Source: Kiloniellaceae bacterium
Lineage (GTDB): Bacteria > Pseudomonadota > Alphaproteobacteria > Kiloniellales > Kiloniellaceae
Assembly: GCA_028280915.1 (NCBI GenBank)
Contig: JANQKX010000742.1
Span: 1-13,838 of the forward strand
Length of the DNA stretch: 13,838 nt
Reading direction: 5' to 3'
The notes beneath the pieces are model-generated. The model ran no database searches. It was not told where the DNA came from and saw only the letters and a program-made list of their open reading frames with translations. Positions 1-5,540 of this stretch are shown here, piece by piece. Both the position numbers and the translations under genes were made by a program. The number at the start of each line of letters is the position of its first letter. Position 1 is the first letter of the stretch.

Positions 1-1323
1 GGGGTGGCGCCCAGTGGTCCCTTGCCGGACAGCGTGGATTTTGCCTTGCAGCCTCATCTCGAGACGGATGATTTTCAGGCCATCGTCATGTCCGATCCCC
101 AGGCGATCAGCGATACGGAACTGGATTATTTTCGCGAGGCTTTCCTTACGGAGATGATTGAAACCCCCGGACAGTTCGCTTTGATCGCCGGCGATTTGCT
201 GCACGATGACTTTGCTCTTTTGCCCCGCTTCATCCGGCTCATGGGAAGTCTGGGTCGGCCATGGTACACGGCGGTGGGGAACCACGAACTGAACCGCAGG
301 GCAAAGGACAACCGATACGCCCGCGAGACCTACAAACAGTTTTTCGGTCCGCCTTATTATTCCTTCAACGTGGGCGGGGCCCATTTCGTCGTGCTGGACG
401 ACGTCTATTACTTTGGCCGGGATACTTACCGGGACGAGGACGATCGCAGCCTGCAGGTCCAGGAAAACCCCATGGGGCTGGGCGCCTACGAGGGGCGGAT
501 CGATGAAACCCAGCTGGCATGGCTGCGCCGGGACCTGGCCCGGGTAGAGCCCGAGCAATTGGTGATCGTGACCTTACACCTGCCTTTGGGAATGGCGACG
601 GATCCGGAGTTCTTTCTCACCAACAAAGCGGATTTGATCCGGGTCTTGAGCCCTTATTCCAATGTGTTGATCCTATCCGGCCACCTGCACCGATCAGCCC
701 ATTATTATCATCCCCGCCACGGTGGGGAGGAGGGCGGGCCCCCTTTGCATGAACACCAGCTCTCCGCGGTTTCCGGCGGCTGGTGGGGCGGGCCCCTGGA
801 CCCGGAGGGTTTGCCCCTGGCCTGGCAGAGCGACGGCACGCCGGGTGGCTATTACATCCTGAAGGTCAGGAATAACAGGGCCACCTTGACCTTCAAGGCT
901 GCCCGGCAGCCGGCCAGCCACCAGCTCCGCTCCGTCATCTTGCCCGTGCACCGCTTCAAGTCCACCGGCGCGGAGATGAACCGCCTGGTGGTGCCCGCCG
1001 TTCCCGTGGCGCGGCTAGCCTCCATGGAGCTGGTGGTGAACTTCTTCGAAAGCGGCCCCAAAAGCCAAGTGACCTTCCGGGTGGGAGGCGGGGACAAACG
1101 GCAGATGTATCTGACCCCCCGCAAGGATCCCGCACAGCGGGCCCATGAGCGGCGGCAAAGGGATCTCCGGGACATTTGGCCCAAGGCCAAGGACAGCGAC
1201 AAAATCTGGGTGGCGCCCCTGCCGCAGGATCTGGCGCCCGGGCTTCACCGTTTGTCGATTGAGGCAAGCGACGACTATGGCCAGGTTCACCGTGACGAGA
1301 TTTTGCTGGAGGTCAGTCCCTAA
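1..1323 (+). CDS. Calcineurin-like metallophosphoesterase, 5' end outside window
   Basis: A binuclear-metal phosphoesterase; the substrate cannot be read from the sequence. The frame is open from base 1, and counting from the GTG at position 4 the metal-ligand motifs run in family order: SDPQ (30-33), GD (63-64), GNHE (92-95), TLHLPL near 193, and SGHLH (225-229). The first metal motif comes only 30 residues in, so the usual N-terminal part (signal peptide and small beta domain in the MetallophosN/MetallophosC architecture) must lie upstream. The GTG is therefore probably not the start. Residues from about 310 to 439 form a beta-rich tail ending in a segment (DLAPGLHRLSIEASDDYG) typical of the calcineurin-like phosphoesterase C-terminal domain. 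Such proteins are usually exported. The TAA stop overlaps the stop of the opposing gene by three bases. The superfamily call is firm; the exact family is inferred. Confidence 0.85.
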   Translation, partial: GVAPSGPLPDSVDFALQPHLETDDFQAIVMSDPQAISDTELDYFREAFLTEMIETPGQFALIAGDLLHDDFALLPRFIRLMGSLGRPWYTAVGNHELNRRAKDNRYARETYKQFFGPPYYSFNVGGAHFVVLDDVYYFGRDTYRDEDDRSLQVQENPMGLGAYEGRIDETQLAWLRRDLARVEPEQLVIVTLHLPLGMATDPEFFLTNKADLIRVLSPYSNVLILSGHLHRSAHYYHPRHGGEEGGPPLHEHQLSAVSGGWWGGPLDPEGLPLAWQSDGTPGGYYILKVRNNRATLTFKAARQPASHQLRSVILPVHRFKSTGAEMNRLVVPAVPVARLASMELVVNFFESGPKSQVTFRVGGGDKRQMYLTPRKDPAQRAHERRQRDLRDIWPKAKDSDKIWVAPLPQDLAPGLHRLSIEASDDYGQVHRDEILLEVSP

Positions 1324-1874
1324 CCGCGGGGCAGGCGGTTCAGGGCCGTCTCGGCCAGGCGGCTGATCTCCAAGGACAGCTTGGCGATGACCTGGTCCTT
1401 GGCGGCCAAGGCGGCGTTCCGGTCCTGCACCAGTTTGCGCAGAAAGCGGATCTCATCGCGCAGGACTTCAATTTCCGCCGGGTCAGCCGAATCCGGAACA
1501 GCGGTTGCCGAAGGCGCTTCTGCCTGGGCCGTCTCGGCGGTGCTAGTTGTTTGAGAAGCAGGGTCCGTTTGAGAAAAAGCCTTTAGAGCGAAAGCTTCCC
1601 GTTCCTGGACCGGCGCGCCTCCGTCGCCAGACGGCGCTGCCGCGCGGGGTTCCTCGGCTTGGGTTTCCAGGAGTTCCAAGCCGGCGGCGATTTCCGAGCG
1701 GGGCAGGGTCCAGCGCCCGTTCCCATCCATCTCCCCCTTCATGAGGCCGGATTCCAAGGCCCATTGCAAAAAGGACGGCGCCAAGCCCAGCAACTCGGCG
1801 GCCTCCTCCAGACCGATGAGGTGTTTATCCCGGCCGGTCTCAGGCGCGCCGGCATCCGTGGGGCTGGTGGTCAA
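1320..1874 (-). CDS. HTH (MerR/excisionase-like) and coiled-coil protein
   Basis: A 184-residue protein of unknown role with a modular layout. Residues about 18-65 (LIGLEEAAELLGLAPSFLQW... then RWTLPRSEI) look like a winged helix-turn-helix of the MerR/excisionase type. Residues 70-130 are a low-complexity linker rich in Ala, Glu, Pro, Ser and Thr. Residues 132-180 are a strongly predicted coiled coil with heptad Leu/Ile (EIEVLRDEIRFLRKL...). This suggests a DNA-binding oligomer, but no target or partner is visible. The start is a TTG with GGAG about 10 nt upstream; no in-frame ATG precedes the HTH, so the N-terminus is uncertain. The gene runs tail to tail into the phosphoesterase gene and shares bases with its stop codon. 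Confidence 0.65.
   Translation of the reverse strand: MTTSPTDAGAPETGRDKHLIGLEEAAELLGLAPSFLQWALESGLMKGEMDGNGRWTLPRSEIAAGLELLETQAEEPRAAAPSGDGGAPVQEREAFALKAFSQTDPASQTTSTAETAQAEAPSATAVPDSADPAEIEVLRDEIRFLRKLVQDRNAALAAKDQVIAKLSLEISRLAETALNRLPRG
1322..1340. terminator. Small hairpin at convergent gene ends
   Basis: AACCGC (1322-1327) pairs with GCGGTT (1335-1340) over a 7-nt loop, right at the overlapping stop codons of two converging genes. There is no T-tract, so this is only a weak candidate for a bidirectional terminator. Confidence 0.25.
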
Positions 1875-1992
1875 GAGATATGGGCTCCGCTTGTCTTCCC
1901 ATAGGCCGCGCTCAGTTAAAAAAGAACCCGACTCCGAGGCTCAAATATTAACACAAGCGTCGCAGAGAGGGGGAGCGAAAAGCGGTCGGCAG

Positions 1993-2014
1993 CGCCATGA
2001 CCACGCCATGACCA
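1993..2014. repeat. Two perfect 11-bp tandem units
   Basis: The unit cgccatgacca occurs twice back to back (1993-2003 and 2004-2014), just downstream of the 3' end of the secreted-protein gene. The length is not a multiple of three and the stretch is non-coding. Confidence 0.6.
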
Positions 2015-2033
2015 TGCTATAGGCTGTCAAGCC

Positions 2034-2495
2034 TCAGTCCGGCTCCCATGCCATGACCCGCACCTGGCAGCGGCTATTGGACTGATTGCGCATGATGTAG
2101 AGGAAACCGGGTTGGGCGAGCCCGCCGGGGTCCAGCAAGCCCGAATGGCCGCCCGGCGCGGCGCCATAAACGCCGCCCTCAAGGCGGACGATGAAATGGA
2201 GGTCGCGCCGCTGCAAAAACTGGCCCCGGCGGCAGGCCTTCGACAGGTCTTTGTCCAGCGGCAGGTCCCGCCAGTTCAAGTTTTGGTCGGTAAAAAGAAC
2301 ATTGGATCCCCGCTGGCGCCGCGCCGGTGCGCTGACACCCGAATCAGGCAGCTTTACCGTCATCCGCCGGTCTTGGGATTGGCCCAAATGATGCTCATGG
2401 GTTCGCGCAAGCTCCAGCGAGGCCGCCGCCATGGGAGAGGCGCCAAGAGACGCGTAAATCAGGAGAATAGGAAGCGTTAACAAGGCTCTAATCAT
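2034..2495 (-). CDS. Small exported protein of unknown function
   Basis: A 153-residue protein that I do not recognise. Residues 1-25 form a classical Sec signal peptide: a short basic start, the hydrophobic run LLTLPILLIYASLGA, then an Ala-rich cleavage zone (PMAAA), so the mature protein should be periplasmic or secreted. The mature part has two cysteines (88 and 143) that could form a disulfide, a basic patch (RRQRG near 60), and a C-terminal segment that looks like beta strands (FLYIMRNQSNSRCQVRVMAW). The ATG start sits 22 bases from a perfect palindrome (2517-2526); no strong Shine-Dalgarno is seen. It is divergent from the small gene at 2696. No domain assignment is offered. Confidence 0.6.
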   Translation of the reverse strand: MIRALLTLPILLIYASLGASPMAAASLELARTHEHHLGQSQDRRMTVKLPDSGVSAPARRQRGSNVLFTDQNLNWRDLPLDKDLSKACRRGQFLQRRDLHFIVRLEGGVYGAAPGGHSGLLDPGGLAQPGFLYIMRNQSNSRCQVRVMAWEPD

Positions 2496-2582
2496 TGGGC
2501 TTAAGGTAGGGACCAGGTGTTAACACGCCTTTAGCCCCGGGCCAATTCAAGGAAAAGTCCGGCAATGCTAACCGGTCATTAA
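2477..2582. promoter_or_regulatory. Cluster of three CtrA-like near-consensus sites
   Basis: Three 15-bp elements fit TTAA-N7-TTAA with one mismatch each: 2477-2491 (TTAA...CTAA), 2520-2534 (TTAA...TTAG) and 2568-2582 (CTAA...TTAA). The middle one overlaps a 10-bp palindrome, GTGTTAACAC (2517-2526). They lie around the start of the divergent secreted-protein gene. CtrA is the alphaproteobacterial cell-cycle and motility regulator. Single-mismatch sites are individually weak; the clustering is what stands out. Confidence 0.3.
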
Positions 2583-2597
2583 CTTCCAGGAGGCAAT

Positions 2598-2654
2598 TTG
2601 ACGGCAGATTTGGATGGTCCGGTCAGCCAAGGCCGAAAACCCGGGCCGCCGTGA
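2598..2654 (+). CDS. Possible 18-codon leader ORF
   Basis: A perfect AGGAGG (2588-2593) sits 4 nt before a TTG that opens an 18-codon frame (start TADLDGPVSQ) ending in TGA at 2652-2654. That TGA overlaps a GTG at 2651 that opens the frame of the next gene (GTGA overlap), the geometry used in translational coupling. It is short and starts with TTG at tight spacing, so it may be only a remnant or chance. Confidence 0.25.
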   Translation: MTADLDGPVSQGRKPGPP

Positions 2655-2695
2655 TCGTTAGAGCAGGAACCATTAGAGCCAGGAACCAATTGAGA

Positions 2696-2914
2696 ATGTC
2701 CAAGCAAACGACTTTTGATCCTGTATCTTGGATTAGCGACGCCTTTCGTGCCGGCATTTTTCCCCGCGTCAGCGCCAGCGGCGATCTGTCCCTGAACGTG
2801 GTTGATGCGTCACCGGAGGACACGCAGGAACTGCTGTCGCGCCTGAGCGGTCATTCCGAAGACGTGATCCTGCAAATGCCCAAACCGGACAGCGATCATC
2901 CTTATTTGAACTGA
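2696..2914 (+). CDS. Small protein, possibly TubC-N-like fold
   Basis: A 72-residue protein starting at ATG 2696, with AGGA at 2681-2684. An in-frame GTG at 2651 would add 15 residues (IVRAGTIRARNQLR) that look like read-through of non-coding DNA, although it overlaps the stop of the possible leader ORF. Residues 12-60 (WISDAFRAGIFPRVSASGDL..., then ELLSRLSGHSEDVIL) have the helix, beta-hairpin, helix pattern of TubC N-terminal docking-type domains, in which a short helix, a 'G-x-L-x-V' strand and an 'L..H...I' helix follow in order. This resemblance is by eye and tentative. No polyketide or peptide synthetase is nearby, so a docking role is not supported by context. The stop codon is the first base triplet of a 17-bp tandem repeat. 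Confidence 0.5.
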   Translation: MSKQTTFDPVSWISDAFRAGIFPRVSASGDLSLNVVDASPEDTQELLSRLSGHSEDVILQMPKPDSDHPYLN

Positions 2915-2962
2915 ACGACCCCAATAATTGAACGATCCCAGCAATTGAACGATCCCAGTACC
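2912..2962. repeat. Three 17-bp tandem repeats beginning at a stop codon
   Basis: Units at 2912-2928, 2929-2945 and 2946-2962 share the core tgaacgaYcccaRYAAT. Unit 1 begins with the TGA stop of the preceding gene; units 2 and 3 differ only in the last few bases. The period is not a multiple of three. Confidence 0.75.
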
Positions 2963-3126
2963 CCCTAGACCCTTACTTTGGTCTGGGCGGGGCGAAAGCC
3001 AGAGGTGAGGCGGCTATTGATCCGCGGCCGTCACCCCTTAATCAAAAGCCTCAGTTCTTGACCCTCCGCGCGACAGCGCCGGACGCCTTCCCCAAATTCA
3101 CTTTTCCGCAAAAATCTGGACAAAGA

Positions 3127-3155
3127 TTGGACCCGGCCAAAGGACTTTGCTAAGC
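3127..3155 (+). promoter_or_regulatory. Weak candidate promoter for DUF3126 gene
   Basis: TTGGAC (3127-3132), a 17-nt spacer, then CTAAGC (3150-3155), about 40 bases before the GTG start. The -35 is good and the -10 is poor. Confidence 0.3.
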
Positions 3156-3183
3156 CTATGGTCGAATGATGGCCATTTTGACC

Positions 3184-3189
3184 AGGGAG
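3184..3189 (+). promoter_or_regulatory. Shine-Dalgarno deciding the DUF3126 start
   Basis: AGGGAG lies 6 nt before GTG 3196. The alternative in-frame ATG codons at 3166 and 3169 have no such site, so GTG 3196 is preferred. Confidence 0.6.
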
Positions 3190-3195
3190 TTAAAT

Positions 3196-3408
3196 GTGAA
3201 CGCTACCGAGATCGTCCGCGTGCAGCAGTATTTGCGCGATAAATTTGGCACTGACCGGATTCAATTGGTGCAGGCCAATCGCAAAGACGATTCGGCCGAG
3301 GTGCATTTGAGCGGTGAGTTCATCGGCGTGATTTTTCGCGACGAGGAAGACGGCGAACTGTCCTATGCCTTTCACATGGCGATCATGGAGATGGACCTCT
3401 CCAGCTAA
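3196..3408 (+). CDS. DUF3126 family protein
   Basis: A 70-residue cytosolic protein of the DUF3126 family, a small conserved family of unknown function that I know only from Alphaproteobacteria. From the GTG start it reads MNATEIVRVQQYLRDKFG, then the family pattern KDDSAEVHLSGEFIGVIFRDEEDGELSYAFHMAI, predicted helix then antiparallel strands. The length matches the family only if the GTG at 3196 is used; an ATG at 3166 would add ten residues (MAILTRELNV) without a ribosome site. It converges on the gene at 3422 with only 13 bp between, and its last Ser codon and TAA form one arm of a hairpin. No partner gene is apparent. Confidence 0.85.
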   Translation: MNATEIVRVQQYLRDKFGTDRIQLVQANRKDDSAEVHLSGEFIGVIFRDEEDGELSYAFHMAIMEMDLSS

Positions 3409-3428
3409 CCGGCGATTGGGGTTAGCTG
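3402..3428. terminator. Symmetric hairpin containing both convergent stop codons
   Basis: CAGCTAACC (3402-3410) and GGTTAGCTG (3420-3428) form a perfect 9-bp stem with a 9-nt loop. The TAA stop of the DUF3126 gene and the TAA of the opposing gene occupy mirror positions in the arms. No T-tract follows on either strand, so termination may be weak or the structure may protect 3' ends. Confidence 0.5.
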
Positions 3429-3871
3429 ACACCGTCCACGATAATTTCCTGATCCAGCAGCATTTGACGCAGGCGGGTCAGGCCCAGGGATAACTCCTCA
3501 TAGTTGATGCGCAAGCGGCGTAGTTCGTTTTGCGCCGCCTCATTGCTATGGGATTTTCGCGACATCTCGATCAGGGCCGTCAGGTATAGGCCTTTGGCCT
3601 TGGCCGCTTGGCGTACCAGATCATGGATCTCGTCTGGCTTGATGGTCATGACCGTCGCGGCGATTTCCCGCCTGTCTTCTGCCTTGATGGCCAGATCGAT
3701 TTCCTCGGCAAAGGCACCGGCCGATAGGATCGGCGGCTCGACCTCGGCCTCTTCGATCAGGTCCTCCGCCAAAGGCTCATCCACCAGTTCCACCGGCGAC
3801 GGCTTGGGCGAAAACCAGGCGCGGGGTGAAAAGTTGGAAACGGAATCGACGGCGATGTTTGCAAGCGACAT
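3422..3871 (-). CDS. Helical protein of unknown function, sigma-54 promoter upstream
   Basis: A 149-residue cytosolic protein that I do not recognise. Residues 1-27 are Ser/Pro-rich, 28-47 strongly acidic (EPLAEDLIEEAEVE), 50-105 amphipathic helices, and 106-141 a coiled-coil-like helix (NELRRLRINYEEL... TRLRQMLLDQE). There is no signal peptide or membrane segment. The frame is open further upstream, but the ATG at 3871 has an excellent Shine-Dalgarno (GGGAG, 6 nt away). The longer form would start inside the sigma-54 promoter region and have an atypical Cys/Phe-rich N-terminus. Expression probably depends on RpoN and an enhancer-binding protein, which in this class often means flagellar or nitrogen control; that is inference from the promoter only. 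Confidence 0.7.
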   Translation of the reverse strand: MSLANIAVDSVSNFSPRAWFSPKPSPVELVDEPLAEDLIEEAEVEPPILSAGAFAEEIDLAIKAEDRREIAATVMTIKPDEIHDLVRQAAKAKGLYLTALIEMSRKSHSNEAAQNELRRLRINYEELSLGLTRLRQMLLDQEIIVDGVS

Positions 3872-3877
3872 GAACTT

Positions 3878-3884
3878 CTCCCTC
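3878..3884 (-). promoter_or_regulatory. Shine-Dalgarno deciding start at 3871
   Basis: Read on the minus strand this is GAGGGAG, placed 6 nt before the ATG. It supports 3871 over upstream in-frame starts. Confidence 0.65.
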
Positions 3885-3902
3885 GTTGGTCTGCACAGGA
3901 GA

Positions 3903-3918
3903 AGCAAGTTCCGGGCCA
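3903..3918 (-). promoter_or_regulatory. rpoN-dependent: Candidate sigma-54 (RpoN) promoter
   Basis: On the minus strand the sequence is TGGCCCG-GAAC-TTGCT, matching TGGCACG-N4-TTGCW at every position but one. The invariant GG (-24) and GC (-12) are exactly 10 nt apart. It predicts transcription starting near 3892, about 20 nt before the start codon at 3871, leaving room for the Shine-Dalgarno. Confidence 0.6.
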
Positions 3919-3991
3919 AATACCGCCGGTCCCTCGGCGGGCAGAAAAAGGAGAAATCCGTTTGGGATTGCATAAAATGCCCTGCAAACTT

Positions 3992-4026
3992 TGCCGGTTT
4001 GCGCTCTAAATCGTCGGTAACCGGCA
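3992..4026. promoter_or_regulatory. Inverted repeat in enhancer position
   Basis: TGCCGGTT (3992-3999) and AACCGGCA (4019-4026) are perfect 8-bp inverted arms with half-site centres 27 bp apart. The centre lies about 117 bp upstream of the predicted sigma-54 start site, where enhancer-binding activators normally bind. The regulator is unknown. Confidence 0.35.
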
Positions 4027-4085
4027 GATTTTGCCCGGCTGTGCGCCTTTGGGGTCAGGCAAAAAATGGAGTTCAGGCAGAAAAC

Positions 4086-4110
4086 GCCGCCAGCCCGCGG
4101 GCGGGGCGGC
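4086..4110 (-). terminator. Candidate terminator of the 4121-4423 gene
   Basis: On the minus strand GCCGCC...GGCGGC (arms 4105-4110 and 4086-4091) brackets a GC-rich loop that includes the palindrome GCCCGCGGGC, followed by GTTTTCTG. It sits 10 bases past the stop codon. Confidence 0.5.
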
Positions 4111-4120
4111 AATGGTTCGG

Positions 4121-4423
4121 TTAGACGGCTCGCCGTGAGATGTCGTCATTGGCCGCTTGGCGCATGATCCGTTGCATGGGGGGTTCGCTTTGGGAAGATC
4201 GCAGCAACTGTTCGGTGCGGCGCTGAACCCGCTTGATGCCGGCGCGGGCCGCGCGCCGCCTGAGCCCGAAACGGGCCAGCTTCACCAGAACGATGGTGCC
4301 CAGAATGCCAAGCCAAAGGTAGGGATACCACCAAGGCGTCAGCAGCCAAAAATCCCGCAAGAGGACAAAATAGGGGTCGCTATGCGCGGCCGGGCCGTAA
4401 ATCCACTCTAAGAAATTAACCAT
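4121..4423 (-). CDS. Small single-pass membrane protein
   Basis: A 100-residue protein of unknown function. Residues 1-30 are aromatic-rich (FLEWIYG, FWLLTPWWYPY), residues about 32-51 form one membrane helix (WYPYLWLGILGTIVLVKLA), and the rest is a basic tail (RFGLRRRAARAGIKRVQRR...) that should stay cytoplasmic by the positive-inside rule. The ATG at 4423 has a modest AAAGG Shine-Dalgarno 4-5 nt upstream. A long AT-rich region precedes it, with a perfect TTAA-N7-TTAA element 53-67 bp upstream of the start, a placement suited to CtrA control. The helix and tail suggest a membrane-tethered nucleic-acid- or lipid-headgroup-binding tail, but nothing specific can be claimed. Confidence 0.65.
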   Translation of the reverse strand: MVNFLEWIYGPAAHSDPYFVLLRDFWLLTPWWYPYLWLGILGTIVLVKLARFGLRRRAARAGIKRVQRRTEQLLRSSQSEPPMQRIMRQAANDDISRRAV

Positions 4424-4796
4424 GACCTTTATCCAATAAAATTAAATAAAAATGCATCATGCCTGGTGTTCTTAGTTAATTATCTCTTAATTGTTGCATC
4501 GTATATTAATGAAATCTGAATTTCAAGATTGAATTTGGCCTTTTTCCAACTTTTTAGTGTTTACTTATTTCTTCAACCATCCAAAATGTAGGGTGAGATT
4601 TACTGAAACCCCTTTGTTGCAGGGAAGAGAACGGTTAATTCTTCAAACGAAGCTTGCGGGTTCATCGTTGGAGAATCGCAGCCGCTCTCGCGCGCGGACA
4701 TATTTTATCAAATACTAAAATTTTAGATGTTCTGTGGCGGCACCCTGGGAAACGCCGGCCTGCTATACAGGTATTGCCTGCATCAAGACTTTCGCA
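4424..4796. other. AT-rich non-coding stretch
   Basis: About 370 bases between the 5' end of the membrane-protein gene and the 3' end of the dksA-like gene. Its first 300 bases are far more AT-rich than the flanks. It contains a perfect CtrA-type element (4476-4490), runs of A and T, and no credible ORF: the frames present are short and have unnatural composition. A promoter for the minus-strand gene at 4423 must lie here. Confidence 0.7.
4476..4490. promoter_or_regulatory. Perfect CtrA-type site TTAA-N7-TTAA
   Basis: TTAA (4476-4479), seven bases, TTAA (4487-4490). This is the full CtrA consensus, and on the minus strand it precedes the 4423 start by 53 bp. A -10-like CATGAT follows about 15 nt downstream. 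The region is AT-rich, which raises the chance of a fortuitous match. Confidence 0.45.
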
Positions 4797-4834
4797 CATC
4801 AGGTGTTTCCGGCCCTACATCAGATGTTTCCGGC
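4797..4834. repeat. Direct repeat duplicating the dksA-like 3' end
   Basis: Copies at 4797-4814 and 4817-4834 match at 17 of 18 positions (acatcaRgtgtttccggc versus acatcagatgtttccggc), with a 20-bp period. The second copy encodes the last four residues (AGNI) and stop of the dksA-like gene on the minus strand; the first lies just beyond it. Confidence 0.7.
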
Positions 4835-5197
4835 GCAGTCCACGCAAACAGCGACGGTGGGGTCCAGCTTGAGACGCTTGGGAGCGATTTCCTCGCCGCA
4901 GGATAGGCAAAATCCATAGTCGCCGGAGTCCAAACGGGCCAGAGCTTTTTCGATCCGCTGCAACTCGGCTTGCCGCCGCCGGTCCGTGGCGATGGACATG
5001 GCTTGCCCCTGCAGGGCGTCCATGCGCGAGAGGCGGCCGACCCGGGTCTGATCCAGTTCAACGGTTTTCCGTGCCTCCGCACTCTCCGCCGAGATTTCGG
5101 TCAGCTCCGCGCGGCGCGCCCGCAGCCGCTGGGCAATGGCCTGGGGATCCAGCGGGTCACGGTCCAGGCCGCCGCGATCCATCTCGGACTCCTTCAT
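4820..5197 (-). CDS. DksA/TraR-family C4 zinc-finger protein
   Basis: A 125-residue member of the DksA/TraR family, which binds the RNA polymerase secondary channel and alters initiation, often together with ppGpp. It has a coiled coil at about 20-90 broken by a short tip (GRLSRMDALQGQ, 54-65), and a four-cysteine zinc finger at C97, C100, C118 and C121 (FCLSCGEEIAPKRL..., CVDCAG). The paired Asp at the tip of canonical DksA is not obvious, and the protein is shorter than the roughly 150-residue DksA, so this is a paralogue rather than the housekeeping copy. The ATG start overlaps the stop of the upstream membrane-protein gene by four bases (ATGA), implying coupled translation in one operon. 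Confidence 0.85.
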   Translation of the reverse strand: MKESEMDRGGLDRDPLDPQAIAQRLRARRAELTEISAESAEARKTVELDQTRVGRLSRMDALQGQAMSIATDRRRQAELQRIEKALARLDSGDYGFCLSCGEEIAPKRLKLDPTVAVCVDCAGNI

Positions 5198-5445
5198 GGT
5201 TCCGGATCACCGCGGGAATCGCGCGGGCCGCCGGCAGCGTCGTCATGCCCCTTCCGGCTGCTGTAAAAAACCAGAAACATCAGCCCCATGCCCATGGCCA
5301 GGGTGAAAAACACACCCAAAAACAGGGCCGCCATGCCGTGAAAGCCCATATCCACGTCGTCGAGCTGGTACCATAGATAAAGGGCCAACCCGGCGGAAAC
5401 GGCCAGGGTACCCAACAAGGCGCTGATCAAAATCGTCAATTTCAT
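5194..5445 (-). CDS. Two-helix membrane protein upstream of dksA-like gene
   Basis: An 83-residue inner-membrane protein that I do not recognise. It has two predicted helices at about 3-25 and 37-61 with a short loop (QLDDVDMGFHG), and a polar tail rich in Gly, Asp and Pro (GHDDAAGGPRDSRGDPEP). I chose ATG 5445, which starts directly in the first helix; a GTG at 5475 would add PLNPRPPRL, and neither has a strong ribosome site. It overlaps the dksA-like gene by four bases, so the two are very likely co-transcribed and co-translated. Pairing a membrane protein with a DksA-type regulator hints at sensing, but no evidence beyond adjacency supports that. Confidence 0.65.
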   Translation of the reverse strand: MKLTILISALLGTLAVSAGLALYLWYQLDDVDMGFHGMAALFLGVFFTLAMGMGLMFLVFYSSRKGHDDAAGGPRDSRGDPEP

Positions 5446-5506
5446 GAGGCGCGGCGGTCTCGGATTTAAGGGCACCAGAAAACTTGCTTGAACGCCACCC
5501 TAGCCA

Positions 5507-5540
5507 GCCCGGCCAAGAAGGCAAGCCCGGATGGCCGGGC
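5507..5540. other. Inverted repeat upstream of tRNA promoter
   Basis: GCCCGGCCA (5507-5515) and TGGCCGGGC (5532-5540) are perfect 9-bp arms with a 16-nt spacer that can also fold into an alternative CCCGG/CCGGG hairpin. It lies between the divergent membrane-protein gene and the tRNA-Leu unit and could be a terminator-like or regulator-binding element. Confidence 0.4.

Noticed and set aside
2034..2480. A plus-strand frame opposite the secreted-protein gene
   Set aside because: No signal or domain; the minus-strand frame has a convincing signal peptide.
2912..2962. CRISPR array
   Set aside because: The units are contiguous 17-bp tandem repeats without spacers, and no cas gene is present.
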